DNA of 64,000 nucleotides, from NCBI GenBank assembly GCA_003553445.1, contig PWEK01000052.1, positions 1-64,000 on the forward strand, read 5' to 3'. Below are positions 1-8,951 of this stretch, piece after piece; the stretch's first letter is position 1; each line of letters begins with the position of its first letter. A program made the translations under genes and the position numbers. The stretch comes from Elusimicrobiota bacterium (lineage in GTDB: Bacteria; CG03; SLGR01). The notes under the pieces were generated by a model. That model saw nothing but the letters and a program-made list of their open reading frames with translations, made no database searches and was not told the origin of the DNA.

Positions 1-1
1 T

Positions 2-2509
2 ATAATAAACGCAACAGATCCGGTGCTTATATTTGCACTATTAATGCTGACGGCACTTATAGCGCCTCTTATTGCAGAAAAATTTAAACTGCCCGGAATT
101 ATTGGCCTTATCGTCGCCGGAATATTGCTGGGACCTCACGGGTTGGGCATTCTTGAAAGAGGTCTTGAAGTTGAACTTCTCGGTACAGTAGGTCTTTTGT
201 ATATAATGTTCCTTGCAGGATTGGAACTAGATCTCATACAGTTCAAAAAACATAAAAACCACAGCATTATATTCGGCATACTGACATTCAGCATCCCTCT
301 TATTCTTGGCACTCTTATGGGCCGTTATCTACTAAACTTTTCCTGGCCGGCTGCTGTACTCTTATCAACTATGTTTTCTTCTCACACTCTTATTACATAC
401 CCCATAGCCAGCCGTCTGGAATTAACTAAACAAAGAGCCGTTACCGCCACCATAGGAGGAACTTTGTTTACTGATACTGCAGCACTGCTGGTTCTGGCTG
501 TAATAGCAGCTTCCCATAAAGGAAGCACCGGCATATCTTTCTGGATACAGCTTTCGATGCACATGATTATCTACATTGCAGCCGCCATAATAATCCTTCC
601 CCGAATATGCCGCTGGTTCTTCAGAAATATCGCTTCCGATGGCATAGTCGCTTTTACAGGGGTTCTGGGAGCAGCTTTCCTGAGCTCTCATATGGCACAC
701 ATAGCAGGCCTTGAACCTATAATAGGCGCCTTTTTAGCGGGCCTCGTACTAAACAGATTGATTCCGGAAAACAGCACTCTAATGAATCGGATACAGTTTG
801 TGGGACATTCCTTATTTATACCGTTTTTCCTAATATCAGTGGGGATGCTGGTGAATATAAACCTTCTCCTTACTGGCGGCACTGCGGCCTTCATCGCTCT
901 TTCAATGGTAACTGCCGGAATGACAACCAAATTTCTGGCAGCACTTATGACTAAAGAAATTCTCTCATACACTAAAAATGAAGGCATGCTTATATATGGA
1001 CTCACTGTCAACCAGGCCGCCGCAACCCTGGCAGCTGTACTCGTGGGGTATAACATAGGCATATTCACGGAACCGGTATTGACAGGAACAATTATTATGA
1101 TACTGATTACCAGCCTATCCGGATCATGGCTGACAGATAAATATGCAAGAAAAATAGCTCTTTCAAAAGAAAATAAGCCATACAGTTCTACGGGAAGATC
1201 TCAACGCATACTTATACCGCTCGCAAATCCACATACCGCAGAAGAGCTGATGAGTCTTGCCATGATGATGAGAAAAAAAGATTCACACGAACCTCTTTAC
1301 CCGTTAACAGTTGTACAATCGGGAGATAAAACAGAAGAGCGAATAGCCGAGGCAGAAAAACTGCTCGGTTCAGCCGTGGTCAAGGCGCTCTCTGCAGATG
1401 TTCCGGTAACCCCCGTAACCAGATCCGCCCTGGATGTCGCCTCAGGCATAAAACAGGCTTCCACAGACCTGAGAATATCAACTATAATTGCCGGATGGAA
1501 AGGATCTGTCTCTTCTCACTCACGGACATTCGGACATATCCTTGACAGCGTAAAGACCGACAGCACTCAAATGCTGCTGATAAGCCGTTGTATTAATCCA
1601 GTAAACACTTTTAAACGAATTATTCTTGCTGTTCCTCCCCTTTTCGAATACCAGCCCGGCTTCACAACAGCTGTGAATTCGGCAATAACACTTGCGCAGC
1701 AGATGGGAGTATCAATGTCAATTGCAGCCATACCGGATACCCGTAGACATATTCGAAGTATCCTTGAGAAAAACCAGACAAAAATCAAGACCGAAGAACT
1801 GAGCATTACAAACTGGAATGACACACCTGTTTTTATTAAAAACAATATAAAAAAAAAAGATGAGCTTCTTGTTCTTCTTAGTGTGCGCAAAGGCAGAATT
1901 GCCTGGCAGCCGCTTCTCAGTAAAATGCCCCGAATTATAACAGAAAAAATAAAAGACATAAACTTAGTGGTTCTCTATCCACCCGAACGGCCCTGCTCAA
2001 AATCTATTATATCCCCGGATGTATATCCTTCCGAATACAAAACGCTGCTTCCTCCGCACCATATACAACCTAACCTTAAAAACACAGAACTTAAAAAAGC
2101 TGTCTACCTTCTTCTTTCTTGCGGTTTTGGACATAATTTAGCTCCAGTGATGGAAATTACAAGGCAACTCACAGGAGAAAATTCCAAAGAACCCATGGAA
2201 CTTACCCCTGGAGCTCTCCTTATTCATGCGCACATAACCGGAATAAATTCATCAACAGCATTTTTAGGGATAAATAAAAATGGTTGGAAAACGACATATA
2301 CAACAGAGAAAGCCCGGGTTCTTTTCATCCTTCTGAGTCCAAGAGACGCAACACCAGAGATTCACCTTAAAGCCCTCGCTTATCTCGCAGGCCCGCTTCA
2401 CAGGGAAAATGCAATGGATAAAATTTTATCTGCAAAATCTGCAGGAGCAATTTCAAGAATTTTTCATCAGAAAAAAAGGTCAAAAGGGAAACTTGACAAC
2501 AAACCGTAA
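2..2509 (+). CDS. CPA2-family Na+(K+)/H+ antiporter with C-terminal USP-like region (5' truncated)
   Basis: Membrane antiporter of the KefB/NapA (CPA2) type, exchanging Na+ or K+ for protons. About 12 hydrophobic segments fill residues 1-380, with the family-typical LPGIIGLIVAGILLGP stretch near the start. Residues about 395-830 are soluble. The part from about 395 to 530 (beginning RILIPLA) resembles a universal-stress-protein domain, and the rest looks like a second divergent copy plus a tail. No TrkA-N domain is visible. The frame stays open to the first bases of the window, and the residues before the GTG at 23 (INATDPV) match the usual family N-terminus, so the true start probably lies outside. 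The mgtE pair follows 45 bp downstream on the same strand, suggesting one ion-homeostasis operon. The ion transported cannot be read from sequence. Confidence 0.85.
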   Translation: MINATDPVLIFALLMLTALIAPLIAEKFKLPGIIGLIVAGILLGPHGLGILERGLEVELLGTVGLLYIMFLAGLELDLIQFKKHKNHSIIFGILTFSIPLILGTLMGRYLLNFSWPAAVLLSTMFSSHTLITYPIASRLELTKQRAVTATIGGTLFTDTAALLVLAVIAASHKGSTGISFWIQLSMHMIIYIAAAIIILPRICRWFFRNIASDGIVAFTGVLGAAFLSSHMAHIAGLEPIIGAFLAGLVLNRLIPENSTLMNRIQFVGHSLFIPFFLISVGMLVNINLLLTGGTAAFIALSMVTAGMTTKFLAALMTKEILSYTKNEGMLIYGLTVNQAAATLAAVLVGYNIGIFTEPVLTGTIIMILITSLSGSWLTDKYARKIALSKENKPYSSTGRSQRILIPLANPHTAEELMSLAMMMRKKDSHEPLYPLTVVQSGDKTEERIAEAEKLLGSAVVKALSADVPVTPVTRSALDVASGIKQASTDLRISTIIAGWKGSVSSHSRTFGHILDSVKTDSTQMLLISRCINPVNTFKRIILAVPPLFEYQPGFTTAVNSAITLAQQMGVSMSIAAIPDTRRHIRSILEKNQTKIKTEELSITNWNDTPVFIKNNIKKKDELLVLLSVRKGRIAWQPLLSKMPRIITEKIKDINLVVLYPPERPCSKSIISPDVYPSEYKTLLPPHHIQPNLKNTELKKAVYLLLSCGFGHNLAPVMEITRQLTGENSKEPMELTPGALLIHAHITGINSSTAFLGINKNGWKTTYTTEKARVLFILLSPRDATPEIHLKALAYLAGPLHRENAMDKILSAKSAGAISRIFHQKKRSKGKLDNKP

Positions 2510-2554
2510 TTTTGAAATTATTAATATGATAAAAATAATTAAAATTAAAAACCG

Positions 2555-3916
2555 ATGAATCTGGCAAAATTACTGACACAGGATCTAAAATATTATCTGT
2601 CCAAAAGGGACAGAAGAGAGTTGAGGTACATCCTTAATGAAATGGAGCCTGTCGATATCGCTCTGGCCTGGAAAGAATTCTCAGAGCACGACCGGCATAT
2701 TCTTTTTTCACTTATAAAACCTCAGCGGCAGGCATCCCTGCTGGGCCGTTTGGAAAAAGAATTTCAGGAAGAAATAACCTCATACCTTTCTTCATCAGAG
2801 CTGGCCGAAATCATCAACCTGATGGCTCCTGACGAAAGAGCTGATTTACTTGAAGGACAAAAACCTGGCCGGCTGAAAGATATTTTTGCGGCCATGGGGC
2901 CGGAAGCGGCCCGCGATGCAAAAAACCTGATGTTATACGCGCCGGATACCGCCGGCGGTGTAATGACCACAGAATATGCAGGAGTAAATGAAGATATGAC
3001 CGCCAGGGAAACCCTTCTTAACCTACAGGGCTCCATACCTAAAGAGCGCCAAAGAAATATAAATGCGGTATATTCAGTTGATAATAGCGGACGTGTTTCC
3101 GGAGCCTGTTCCATCATGAACCTTATTACCGCTGACCCTGAAGAAAAAATCTCTGACATTTCCAGGGATGTAAAGAACATAAAAATTCTTGCCGGCACGG
3201 ATATTGAAGAAGTAGCGGCGCTTTTTACCCGTTATGATATGCTTTCAGCGCCAGTTATTGATAAAAATGAAAGGCTTGTTGGAATCATTACTATCGACGA
3301 TGTAATAGATGTAATAAGAGACGAAGCTGAAGAAGACATTGCCTTTATGGCAGGTGTTAATCCAGAAGATTTTCACAGACAGAAACTTTCCGGAAAGCTG
3401 AAAACAAGGGTTCCCTGGCTGCTACTTGCCTGGATAGGCGGAATTGTAGCTGGTGGAATAATAGATGCTTACGAGCAGACTCTTGAACAGGCAGTTGCCC
3501 TGGCTGCATTTATCCCGGTAATAATGCATATGGGAGGTACTATCGGGGTTCAATCATCAACGGTTGTTGTCCGATGGCTTGCGTTTAAAAAAATAGCCCC
3601 CACCGGTATTCTCCGTATCTTTTTAAGAGAATTCTCAACAGGCTTTATTCTCAGTCTTATCTATGCCGCCCTGCTGGCTGCAGTATCTCATATAAGATAC
3701 GGTTCTTTTTCAGAAATGTCGAGATTATGGCTCGTAACAGGCGGGGGAATTGGAGCTGTTATGCTGCTTGCAGCTTTTACAGGTGTAATTCTGCCTTTAG
3801 GATTCAAAAAATTCAGCATTGACCCTGCGGTAGCTACCGGGCCTATAATTACAACAGCAATTGATGTGCTGGGATTGGGTGTATATTTTATTCTTGCAAC
3901 AAGGATCCTTTTATGA
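2555..3916 (+). CDS. mgtE: Magnesium transporter MgtE (copy 1, variant pore loop)
   Basis: Inner-membrane Mg2+ channel/transporter, 453 residues, normal family length. It has the N-terminal helical MgtE_N domain (to about 125), a CBS pair (about 130-255; IITIDDVIDVI is the end of CBS2), then about five membrane helices. The final helix has the conserved DPAVATGP and TTAIDVLGLG segments that carry the pore aspartate. The usual pore-region motif MDMGGNVGVQSS seen in its neighbour is changed here to MHMGGTIGVQSS, losing an Asp and the conserved Asn. Its ATG/TGA overlaps the next mgtE by 4 bp, so the two are translationally coupled. The pore change could alter selectivity or make this a regulatory subunit; that is inference. 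Confidence 0.93.
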   Translation: MNLAKLLTQDLKYYLSKRDRRELRYILNEMEPVDIALAWKEFSEHDRHILFSLIKPQRQASLLGRLEKEFQEEITSYLSSSELAEIINLMAPDERADLLEGQKPGRLKDIFAAMGPEAARDAKNLMLYAPDTAGGVMTTEYAGVNEDMTARETLLNLQGSIPKERQRNINAVYSVDNSGRVSGACSIMNLITADPEEKISDISRDVKNIKILAGTDIEEVAALFTRYDMLSAPVIDKNERLVGIITIDDVIDVIRDEAEEDIAFMAGVNPEDFHRQKLSGKLKTRVPWLLLAWIGGIVAGGIIDAYEQTLEQAVALAAFIPVIMHMGGTIGVQSSTVVVRWLAFKKIAPTGILRIFLREFSTGFILSLIYAALLAAVSHIRYGSFSEMSRLWLVTGGGIGAVMLLAAFTGVILPLGFKKFSIDPAVATGPIITTAIDVLGLGVYFILATRILL

Positions 3917-5256
3917 AATTAAGAAGAAGAACTCCCGTCAAATCAATTAAACGCCTACTGAAATCAAATTCCCAGGAGATAGAATCCGCTCTCGACCGCC
4001 TGCAGGCGGTTGACCTGGCTGAGATATGGCATCATTTTAACACTGAGGAAAGAGTTGGGCTTTTTGAATCAATCAGCAGAGATTTCCAAAGCGAAGTATT
4101 CGAGAAGCTCGATTTGGAGTATCAGAAAGAACTCCTTGACAATTTAAACACTTCACAGATATCTCAAACCCTTAATTCAATGGCCCCGGACGACCGCGCC
4201 GATCTTTTTGCCAAACTTCCGGAATATAAAGCAGAAAGCCTTCTGTCGGTAATGAAAAGGACAGAGGCCCGGGACGTGAGAGACCTCCTGGAATACGAGG
4301 AACACACAGCGGGCGGTAAGATGACCACCGACTTTGTAACGCTCTCCCCGGAAATGACAGCCAGAGAGGCGCTTGCAAAAATACAGGACTCCGTTGATAA
4401 AGAACATCAGCGTAACATTTATGCCGTATATTCCGTTGATTCTTCCGGACATCTTTTAGCTGGAATACTTCTGCAAAAACTGATTGCATCAGACCCCGAT
4501 GTAAAAATTAAAGACATTACCCGGACTGTCGATCGAATAAAGATCAATGAAAAAGAAGACCAGGAACGGGTGGCAAATATATTCGCTCATTATGATCTTC
4601 TTTCGGCTCCTGTTGTAGATGACGATGACAAATTAGTAGGTGTAATCACAATTGATGATATCGTAGATGTAATCCATGAAGAATTAAATGAAGACATCGC
4701 CATAAAAGCAGGAACCGAGGTGCTTGACTTTGAACCGAAAAGCATACTTAAGTCTGTTAAAACACGCTGGCTGTGGCTTATGACATCATTTGCCGGCGGC
4801 TTAGCAGCCGCAGTAATAATTGGTATATTTGAAGGAACTCTGGCCGAAGTTGCGGCGCTTGCGGTATTTATACCAATAATCATGGATATGGGGGGAAACG
4901 TGGGAGTGCAGTCCTCAACAGTTGTGGTTCGGCGGCTGGCATTAAACAGGGCAGAACATAACTGGCATGAAATAGCATCTGGTGAGCTTCTTTCCGGGTT
5001 GCTGATGAGCGCAGGATTCGGGATCCTTTTGTGGATCGCTGCAAACTACCGGTATACTTCCAGTATTGCCTGGGCCAGCGGACTAGGGATAGCTCTTGCT
5101 CTGGCTATTTCAACCGTACTGGGAGTTTTTCTACCTATTTTTTTTCATAAACATAATATCGACCCCGCTATTTCAACCGGCCCGTTAATCACAACCGCAA
5201 TAGATGTTATAGGCCTTGGAGTTTATTTTCTACTTGCAATATGGATTGTTCTTTAA
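3913..5256 (+). CDS. mgtE: Magnesium transporter MgtE (copy 2)
   Basis: Second MgtE, 447 residues: MgtE_N superhelical domain, CBS pair (ending VITIDDIVDVI) and a five-helix membrane domain. The pore motif MDMGGNVGVQSS and the C-terminal DPAISTGP/TTAIDVIGLG segments are intact, so this copy should be a functional Mg2+ transporter. In the family the cytosolic N and CBS domains bind Mg2+ and close the pore when the ion is plentiful. It overlaps copy 1 by 4 bp (ATGA) and was probably produced by tandem duplication. No M-box riboswitch can fit upstream of the pair, because the gap before copy 1 is only 45 bp. The gene converges on nikR with 7 bp between stops and no visible terminator. Confidence 0.95.
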   Translation: MKLRRRTPVKSIKRLLKSNSQEIESALDRLQAVDLAEIWHHFNTEERVGLFESISRDFQSEVFEKLDLEYQKELLDNLNTSQISQTLNSMAPDDRADLFAKLPEYKAESLLSVMKRTEARDVRDLLEYEEHTAGGKMTTDFVTLSPEMTAREALAKIQDSVDKEHQRNIYAVYSVDSSGHLLAGILLQKLIASDPDVKIKDITRTVDRIKINEKEDQERVANIFAHYDLLSAPVVDDDDKLVGVITIDDIVDVIHEELNEDIAIKAGTEVLDFEPKSILKSVKTRWLWLMTSFAGGLAAAVIIGIFEGTLAEVAALAVFIPIIMDMGGNVGVQSSTVVVRRLALNRAEHNWHEIASGELLSGLLMSAGFGILLWIAANYRYTSSIAWASGLGIALALAISTVLGVFLPIFFHKHNIDPAISTGPLITTAIDVIGLGVYFLLAIWIVL

Positions 5257-5263
5257 GATATTT

Positions 5264-5698
5264 TTAAGTATTCAAAGTATGTTCGGGCCTGCATTCTTCA
5301 AGACAGGCAACCGTCAACGAGGCAAATTTAACCCCCTTCTGAGACCTTAGCTTATTTGTTAAATGCTGCATTTCCTTTCCGGTTCCCTTTACAATTATTA
5401 TTTCCATGCAATTATTGTGATCCAGGTGTATATGCTGGTTGCAGATTGCTACTCCGTGAAATCCGTGCTGTATCTCAACGATTTTTGAAACAAGATTCCG
5501 TTTATGATGATTATATACAACTATTATTGCCCCGTTAGCTTTCTTATCAGCGGAGACTGCTTCCTTCTTCAATGAATCGCGTATTATGTCTTCAATCGCT
5601 TTGGATCTTGTGGAGTATCCCCTTCGCTTAACATAATCATCAAATTTTTCAACGAGATACTTATCAGCTGAAATTCCGAATCTTTTTAATTCAGCCAT
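5264..5698 (-). CDS. nikR: Nickel-responsive transcriptional regulator NikR
   Basis: Ribbon-helix-helix repressor with a C-terminal ACT-like nickel-sensing domain, 144 residues. The N-terminal RHH part is about residues 1-48 (RFGIS, YSTRSKAIEDIIRD). The four high-affinity Ni2+ ligands known in E. coli NikR (His76, His87, His89, Cys95) are present with identical spacing as His78, His89, His91 and Cys97. It normally represses nickel uptake genes when nickel is bound. No nickel transporter or nickel enzyme is in this window, and no GTATGA-N16-TCATAC operator was found. It lies 27 bp downstream of two DUF4168 lipoprotein genes and may be transcribed with them. Confidence 0.93.
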   Translation of the reverse strand: MAELKRFGISADKYLVEKFDDYVKRRGYSTRSKAIEDIIRDSLKKEAVSADKKANGAIIVVYNHHKRNLVSKIVEIQHGFHGVAICNQHIHLDHNNCMEIIIVKGTGKEMQHLTNKLRSQKGVKFASLTVACLEECRPEHTLNT

Positions 5699-5725
5699 CA
5701 GCTTTTTTCCAATTCCTTTTTCTGA

Positions 5726-6214
5726 TTATTTACCTTCATCGCGTATTGACATGTATTTTTGATAAAGTTCCTCATCATACTGAAGCGATGCTGAAATTTC
5801 CTCATATCTTTCAAGCGTCATTCCCGAGTCTTCTATGACCTCTTCCTGCTTTCTTTTATTCTTTTCCCGAAGCTCCTCCACCTTTTCACTTGCCTGTGAA
5901 TACCTCTGCATCTCTTCTTCAGAAACTTCAATATCAAGAGCCTGCAGTTGAGCCCTGTCTATTTCATGAAACCTCTCCACCTCCAAGCCGGCATTTTCTA
6001 TTTCTGATATCATTGTATTTTGAATATCAGCAGCTACATTCTGAGCTTTTTCTGTAATACGCGTATATTCTCTAAGGTCTTCCTCGCTTATATCTTCTTC
6101 ATAAATATCCAGTGCCATGTCCGTATCAACTTCTTCATGTTCAAGCTCCCTGGCCGCGCAAGCAAACATCAAAAAACAAATAACCACAAACAAAAATCCT
6201 GCTGATTTCCTCAT
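5726..6214 (-). CDS. DUF4168-type lipoprotein (second of a tandem pair)
   Basis: Predicted exported lipoprotein, 162 residues, function unknown. It has a short charged start, a hydrophobic stretch and a Cys at about position 19 in a lipobox-like context (LMFACA). The mature part is strongly charged and helical. It holds two copies of the pattern seen in DUF4168 proteins: an acidic start (SEEDLREY, SEEEMQRY), a coiled-coil-like helix and a GLEVERFHEI or GMTLERYEEI segment. It lies 25 bp downstream of a paralogue with the same layout, so the pair arose by duplication. DUF4168 proteins are usually periplasmic or envelope-associated, but no activity is established. Confidence 0.75.
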   Translation of the reverse strand: MRKSAGFLFVVICFLMFACAARELEHEEVDTDMALDIYEEDISEEDLREYTRITEKAQNVAADIQNTMISEIENAGLEVERFHEIDRAQLQALDIEVSEEEMQRYSQASEKVEELREKNKRKQEEVIEDSGMTLERYEEISASLQYDEELYQKYMSIRDEGK

Positions 6215-6239
6215 GTACTTCTCCCCTTATATTCTTTTT

Positions 6240-6803
6240 TTACTTTGCCAGCTCTATGTATCTTTGCCTTACCGCAGGGTTCTGCTGAACACTGATTGAT
6301 ATTTCCTGAAACCTCTGGAAATCCAATCCTGCATCCTTTATTTTTCTTTCCTGCTTTTTGTGCAGTTCCGGCTGTATTTCTTCTACATCTCGCTGGGCAA
6401 TTTTGAACATTTCCCTTTTCTCGTCGTCAAGCTCCATATCTCTTCCCTGATACTTTGCCTCTCTTATCTCCTTAAACCTTTCCAGCTCCAGACCGTATTG
6501 CCCTACAATTTCATCAATTTTCTCATCGATCTCTACAGCGACCTTTTGAATATTACGTGAAGCCTCTATATATTTTTTAATATCCTCATCTGTTATATCG
6601 GTTTCTTCATATTCCTTCGCTATTTCATCGTCAGCTTCCTGTCTTTTCTGCTCGGCGTCCGGAACTTCTTTATTTTCTTCCTCCCTGAATAAATCCGTAT
6701 ACTCCTTTTCAGGAGACGGTCTCCGAGTATCCTTTACGGACGTACATGCGGCAAAAAACAGAAACAACAATAAGAACGCTGCTGACATTACTATGGATTT
6801 CAT
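6240..6803 (-). CDS. DUF4168-type lipoprotein (first of a tandem pair)
   Basis: Predicted lipoprotein, 187 residues, paralogous to the next gene. A signal peptide is followed by a lipobox ending FFAAC, which places the modified Cys near residue 20. A low-complexity charged linker (about 25-70) follows, then two DUF4168-like units (TDEDIKKY...LELERFKEI and a second ending GLDFQRFQEI). An SD-like GGAGGG precedes the ATG, and a well-formed promoter lies at 6838-6866. The gene heads a likely transcript with the second lipoprotein and nikR. The role is unknown; envelope stress or metal-related roles are only guesses from position. Confidence 0.75.
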   Translation of the reverse strand: MKSIVMSAAFLLLFLFFAACTSVKDTRRPSPEKEYTDLFREEENKEVPDAEQKRQEADDEIAKEYEETDITDEDIKKYIEASRNIQKVAVEIDEKIDEIVGQYGLELERFKEIREAKYQGRDMELDDEKREMFKIAQRDVEEIQPELHKKQERKIKDAGLDFQRFQEISISVQQNPAVRQRYIELAK

Positions 6804-6837
6804 ATTGCCCTCCTAATTTTTCTTCTTACTTATTACA

Positions 6838-6866
6838 AGTATAGTATTTAAACTAATTATTTTCAA
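6838..6866 (-). promoter_or_regulatory. Sigma70-type promoter for the DUF4168-nikR cluster
   Basis: Read on the minus strand: -35 TTGAAA (6861-6866), a 17-base spacer and -10 TATACT (6838-6843), about 34 bases before the start codon of the first lipoprotein gene. Both boxes are five of six to consensus. Confidence 0.55.
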
Positions 6867-6921
6867 TTTACCGACATATTGAAAATAGATTGTTTTTTAT
6901 ATTATTATAAGAAAAGAGGAA

Positions 6922-7761
6922 ATGAAAAATCAACTTCCGGAAAATCTAAAAGGGAAAGAATTAAAAGATTCATATAAAAGTCTTTCCCGCTTGCTTATAA
7001 ATCGCCCTGCAAAAGAAAAGAAGGTTACGGGTATCAACGGTCCTCCCGGCTGCGGAAAAACAACACTATGCAGAAAAATAAAACATCACCTTCGAAAAAA
7101 TGACATCAATACGGTTACCCTCTCTATAGACGACTTTTACTGGACATATAACAGAAGAAAAAGCGAAGCTAACGATAAAAAGCTTTTGGACGTTAGAGGA
7201 CCGGGAACCCATGACATACCTCTAGCCTTAAAAACACTTAATAACCTTCTGAAAGCAAAAGAAGGGTCAGAAACCCCCCTGCCACGCTTTAACAAGTGGC
7301 TAAAAAACGGCAGGGGGGACAGGGCTCCGGCAAATGAATGGGAAATATTCAAGGGTTCCCCGGATATAATCATACTTGAAGGCTGGAATATCTGTCAGGA
7401 ACCGATTCCTGACAGCGAACTTAAACGCCCTTTCAACATTCTGGAAAAATCAGACTCTCCAAACGGCAGGACAAGAAAATATATCAACAAAAGGCTCAAA
7501 GAAGATTATCCGAAGCTATGGAAATACATCGGATTTCTGATAATGATAAAAATAGATGGCATAAAAACAGTCTATAAACAAAGAGAAGAGCAGGAAAAAG
7601 AGCTAAGAAAGAAGGGCAAAAGCGCAATGAAAGAAAAAGAAATAGTTGACTTCATAAACCATTACGAACGATGGATTATAAACATACAAAAAACCCTTGG
7701 AGAAAAGTCGGACGTAGTTATTGAAATAGATGAAGATAGGAAAATAAGGAGAGTAAAATGA
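6922..7761 (+). CDS. D-glycerate 3-kinase-like P-loop kinase
   Basis: Probable ATP-dependent kinase making 3-phosphoglycerate from D-glycerate, 279 residues, length and layout of the plant/fungal GLYK family (related to PRK/uridine kinases). The Walker A motif is GPPGCGKT (residues 40-47). A DDFYWT motif and the family-typical RGPGTHD segment follow, then IIILEGW as the Walker B-like strand. The start is the ATG with AGAGGA just upstream. The stop overlaps the ATG of the mannosylglycerate synthase gene by 4 bp (ATGA). Glycerate is the acceptor of that synthase, and 3-phosphoglycerate is the acceptor used by MpgS next door, so the kinase probably sets which route is fed. The substrate assignment rests on family resemblance and this context. 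Confidence 0.8.
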   Translation: MKNQLPENLKGKELKDSYKSLSRLLINRPAKEKKVTGINGPPGCGKTTLCRKIKHHLRKNDINTVTLSIDDFYWTYNRRKSEANDKKLLDVRGPGTHDIPLALKTLNNLLKAKEGSETPLPRFNKWLKNGRGDRAPANEWEIFKGSPDIIILEGWNICQEPIPDSELKRPFNILEKSDSPNGRTRKYINKRLKEDYPKLWKYIGFLIMIKIDGIKTVYKQREEQEKELRKKGKSAMKEKEIVDFINHYERWIINIQKTLGEKSDVVIEIDEDRKIRRVK

Positions 7762-8951
7762 ACAAAAACACAAGCCTCGTATCATTTCCGTTTAAGGTTG
7801 AAGATGTTGACGTATTCGTAAACAACATACGCACTGCTGCATCGCTCCCGGTTGTTAATGAGGTTCTATGCGTAGGCGCAGAGAAAAACGAGTGTTACAA
7901 GAAAGCACAGAAAAAAGTTATGCAGGATCCTTGCTTAAAAGATAAAAACATTACTTTTAAGGTCCAGGAGCGCCTTGGAAGCAAAAGGCCCGGTAAAGGA
8001 GACGGAATGAATACCGCATTAAAATATTTCGTGGAAAACTCCAACTGCAGGAGGATTCACTTTTATGACGCCGACATAAAAAACTTTTCATATAAATGGG
8101 TCCTTGAATCAGAACGCTCTGCCAATATGGGGTTTGACGTTGTACGGCACTACTTTCCGCGCGCCAGAACAGATGCTATGATAACATGGATGATTACGAA
8201 AACCGGTTTTTCAATACTCTTTCCGGATTCTCAGCTTCCTTTTATCGAACAGCCCCTGGGCGGCGAACTTCTGATGGAAAAAAAAGTGGCAGAGAAGTTA
8301 ATTTCGGATAAGGATGTAATAATTCAATCAGACTGGGGCATTGACACAATTTACACCTACAAAATGATTAAGAACCGGTTTTCAATGTATGAAGCTTATA
8401 TGAGCGAAGGAAAAAGTCATTCGCTTTATCCGGGGCTTGATTCCCTTGAATCAATGCTTTACGAATGTTTCTGTGTTATTTATAATCTGAAGGATAAAAA
8501 AAAGAAAATCAAGCACATAAAACACAGAATAGAGCACGCATCCAGCGTTTCAAATGAGGTTGAACACAAGCTGGGATTTGACATACAAAAAACCCTCCTG
8601 CTCCTTAAGCAGGGCTGGACTGAGAAACAATTTGAGCTCCTTGAGTTTTTTCCCGGGGAAGTAAGAGACAACATGAAAAAGAATAAAGAGATCCCAATTT
8701 TTGACTTTATGGATGATGCGGCATGGTATAAAACCTATAAAACTATGCTCGAGAACTTTGTTCAAGGAGACAAAGACTGGAGAAAGCTCATTTTCAAACT
8801 CTGGGTAGCCAGGGTTCTGTGGTATACTACTAACGTTGCCCTGAAAGGCTATGATTTTTCATTTATGCACTTATACAGGATGATTGATAATTATGCGCGG
8901 GTCTCAAAAAACGTTGAAACTAATGACACTTTTCAGGCTCCCGAAGTATAA
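7758..8951 (+). CDS. mgs: Mannosylglycerate synthase (single-step, GT78)
   Basis: Glycosyltransferase using GDP-mannose and D-glycerate to form the osmolyte 2-O-alpha-mannosylglycerate in one step. The 397-residue protein matches the Rhodothermus marinus enzyme, as I recall its sequence, along its whole length. Shared segments include PFKVEDVDVFVNN at the N-terminus, RPGKGDGMNTAL (residues 77-88), the metal-binding DAD at 104-106 (HFYDADI), RHYFPRA, TDAMITWMITKTGF, EQPLGGELLM and SDWGIDT. The C-terminal helical part is also conserved (FKLWVARVL, ALKGYD). It overlaps the upstream kinase by 4 bp. Its 3' end overlaps the convergent mpgP by 32 bp. GT78 enzymes can be loose about acceptor and sugar, so glucosylglycerate as product cannot be excluded. 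Confidence 0.93.
   Translation: MNKNTSLVSFPFKVEDVDVFVNNIRTAASLPVVNEVLCVGAEKNECYKKAQKKVMQDPCLKDKNITFKVQERLGSKRPGKGDGMNTALKYFVENSNCRRIHFYDADIKNFSYKWVLESERSANMGFDVVRHYFPRARTDAMITWMITKTGFSILFPDSQLPFIEQPLGGELLMEKKVAEKLISDKDVIIQSDWGIDTIYTYKMIKNRFSMYEAYMSEGKSHSLYPGLDSLESMLYECFCVIYNLKDKKKKIKHIKHRIEHASSVSNEVEHKLGFDIQKTLLLLKQGWTEKQFELLEFFPGEVRDNMKKNKEIPIFDFMDDAAWYKTYKTMLENFVQGDKDWRKLIFKLWVARVLWYTTNVALKGYDFSFMHLYRMIDNYARVSKNVETNDTFQAPEV

Noticed and set aside
2510-2554. M-box (magnesium) riboswitch before the mgtE pair
   Set aside because: The gap is only 45 bp, too short for the element, and the gap before the third mgtE shows no matching structure.
5257-6921. NikR operator (GTATGA-N16-TCATAC)
   Set aside because: No such palindrome was found by eye near nikR or the lipoprotein genes.
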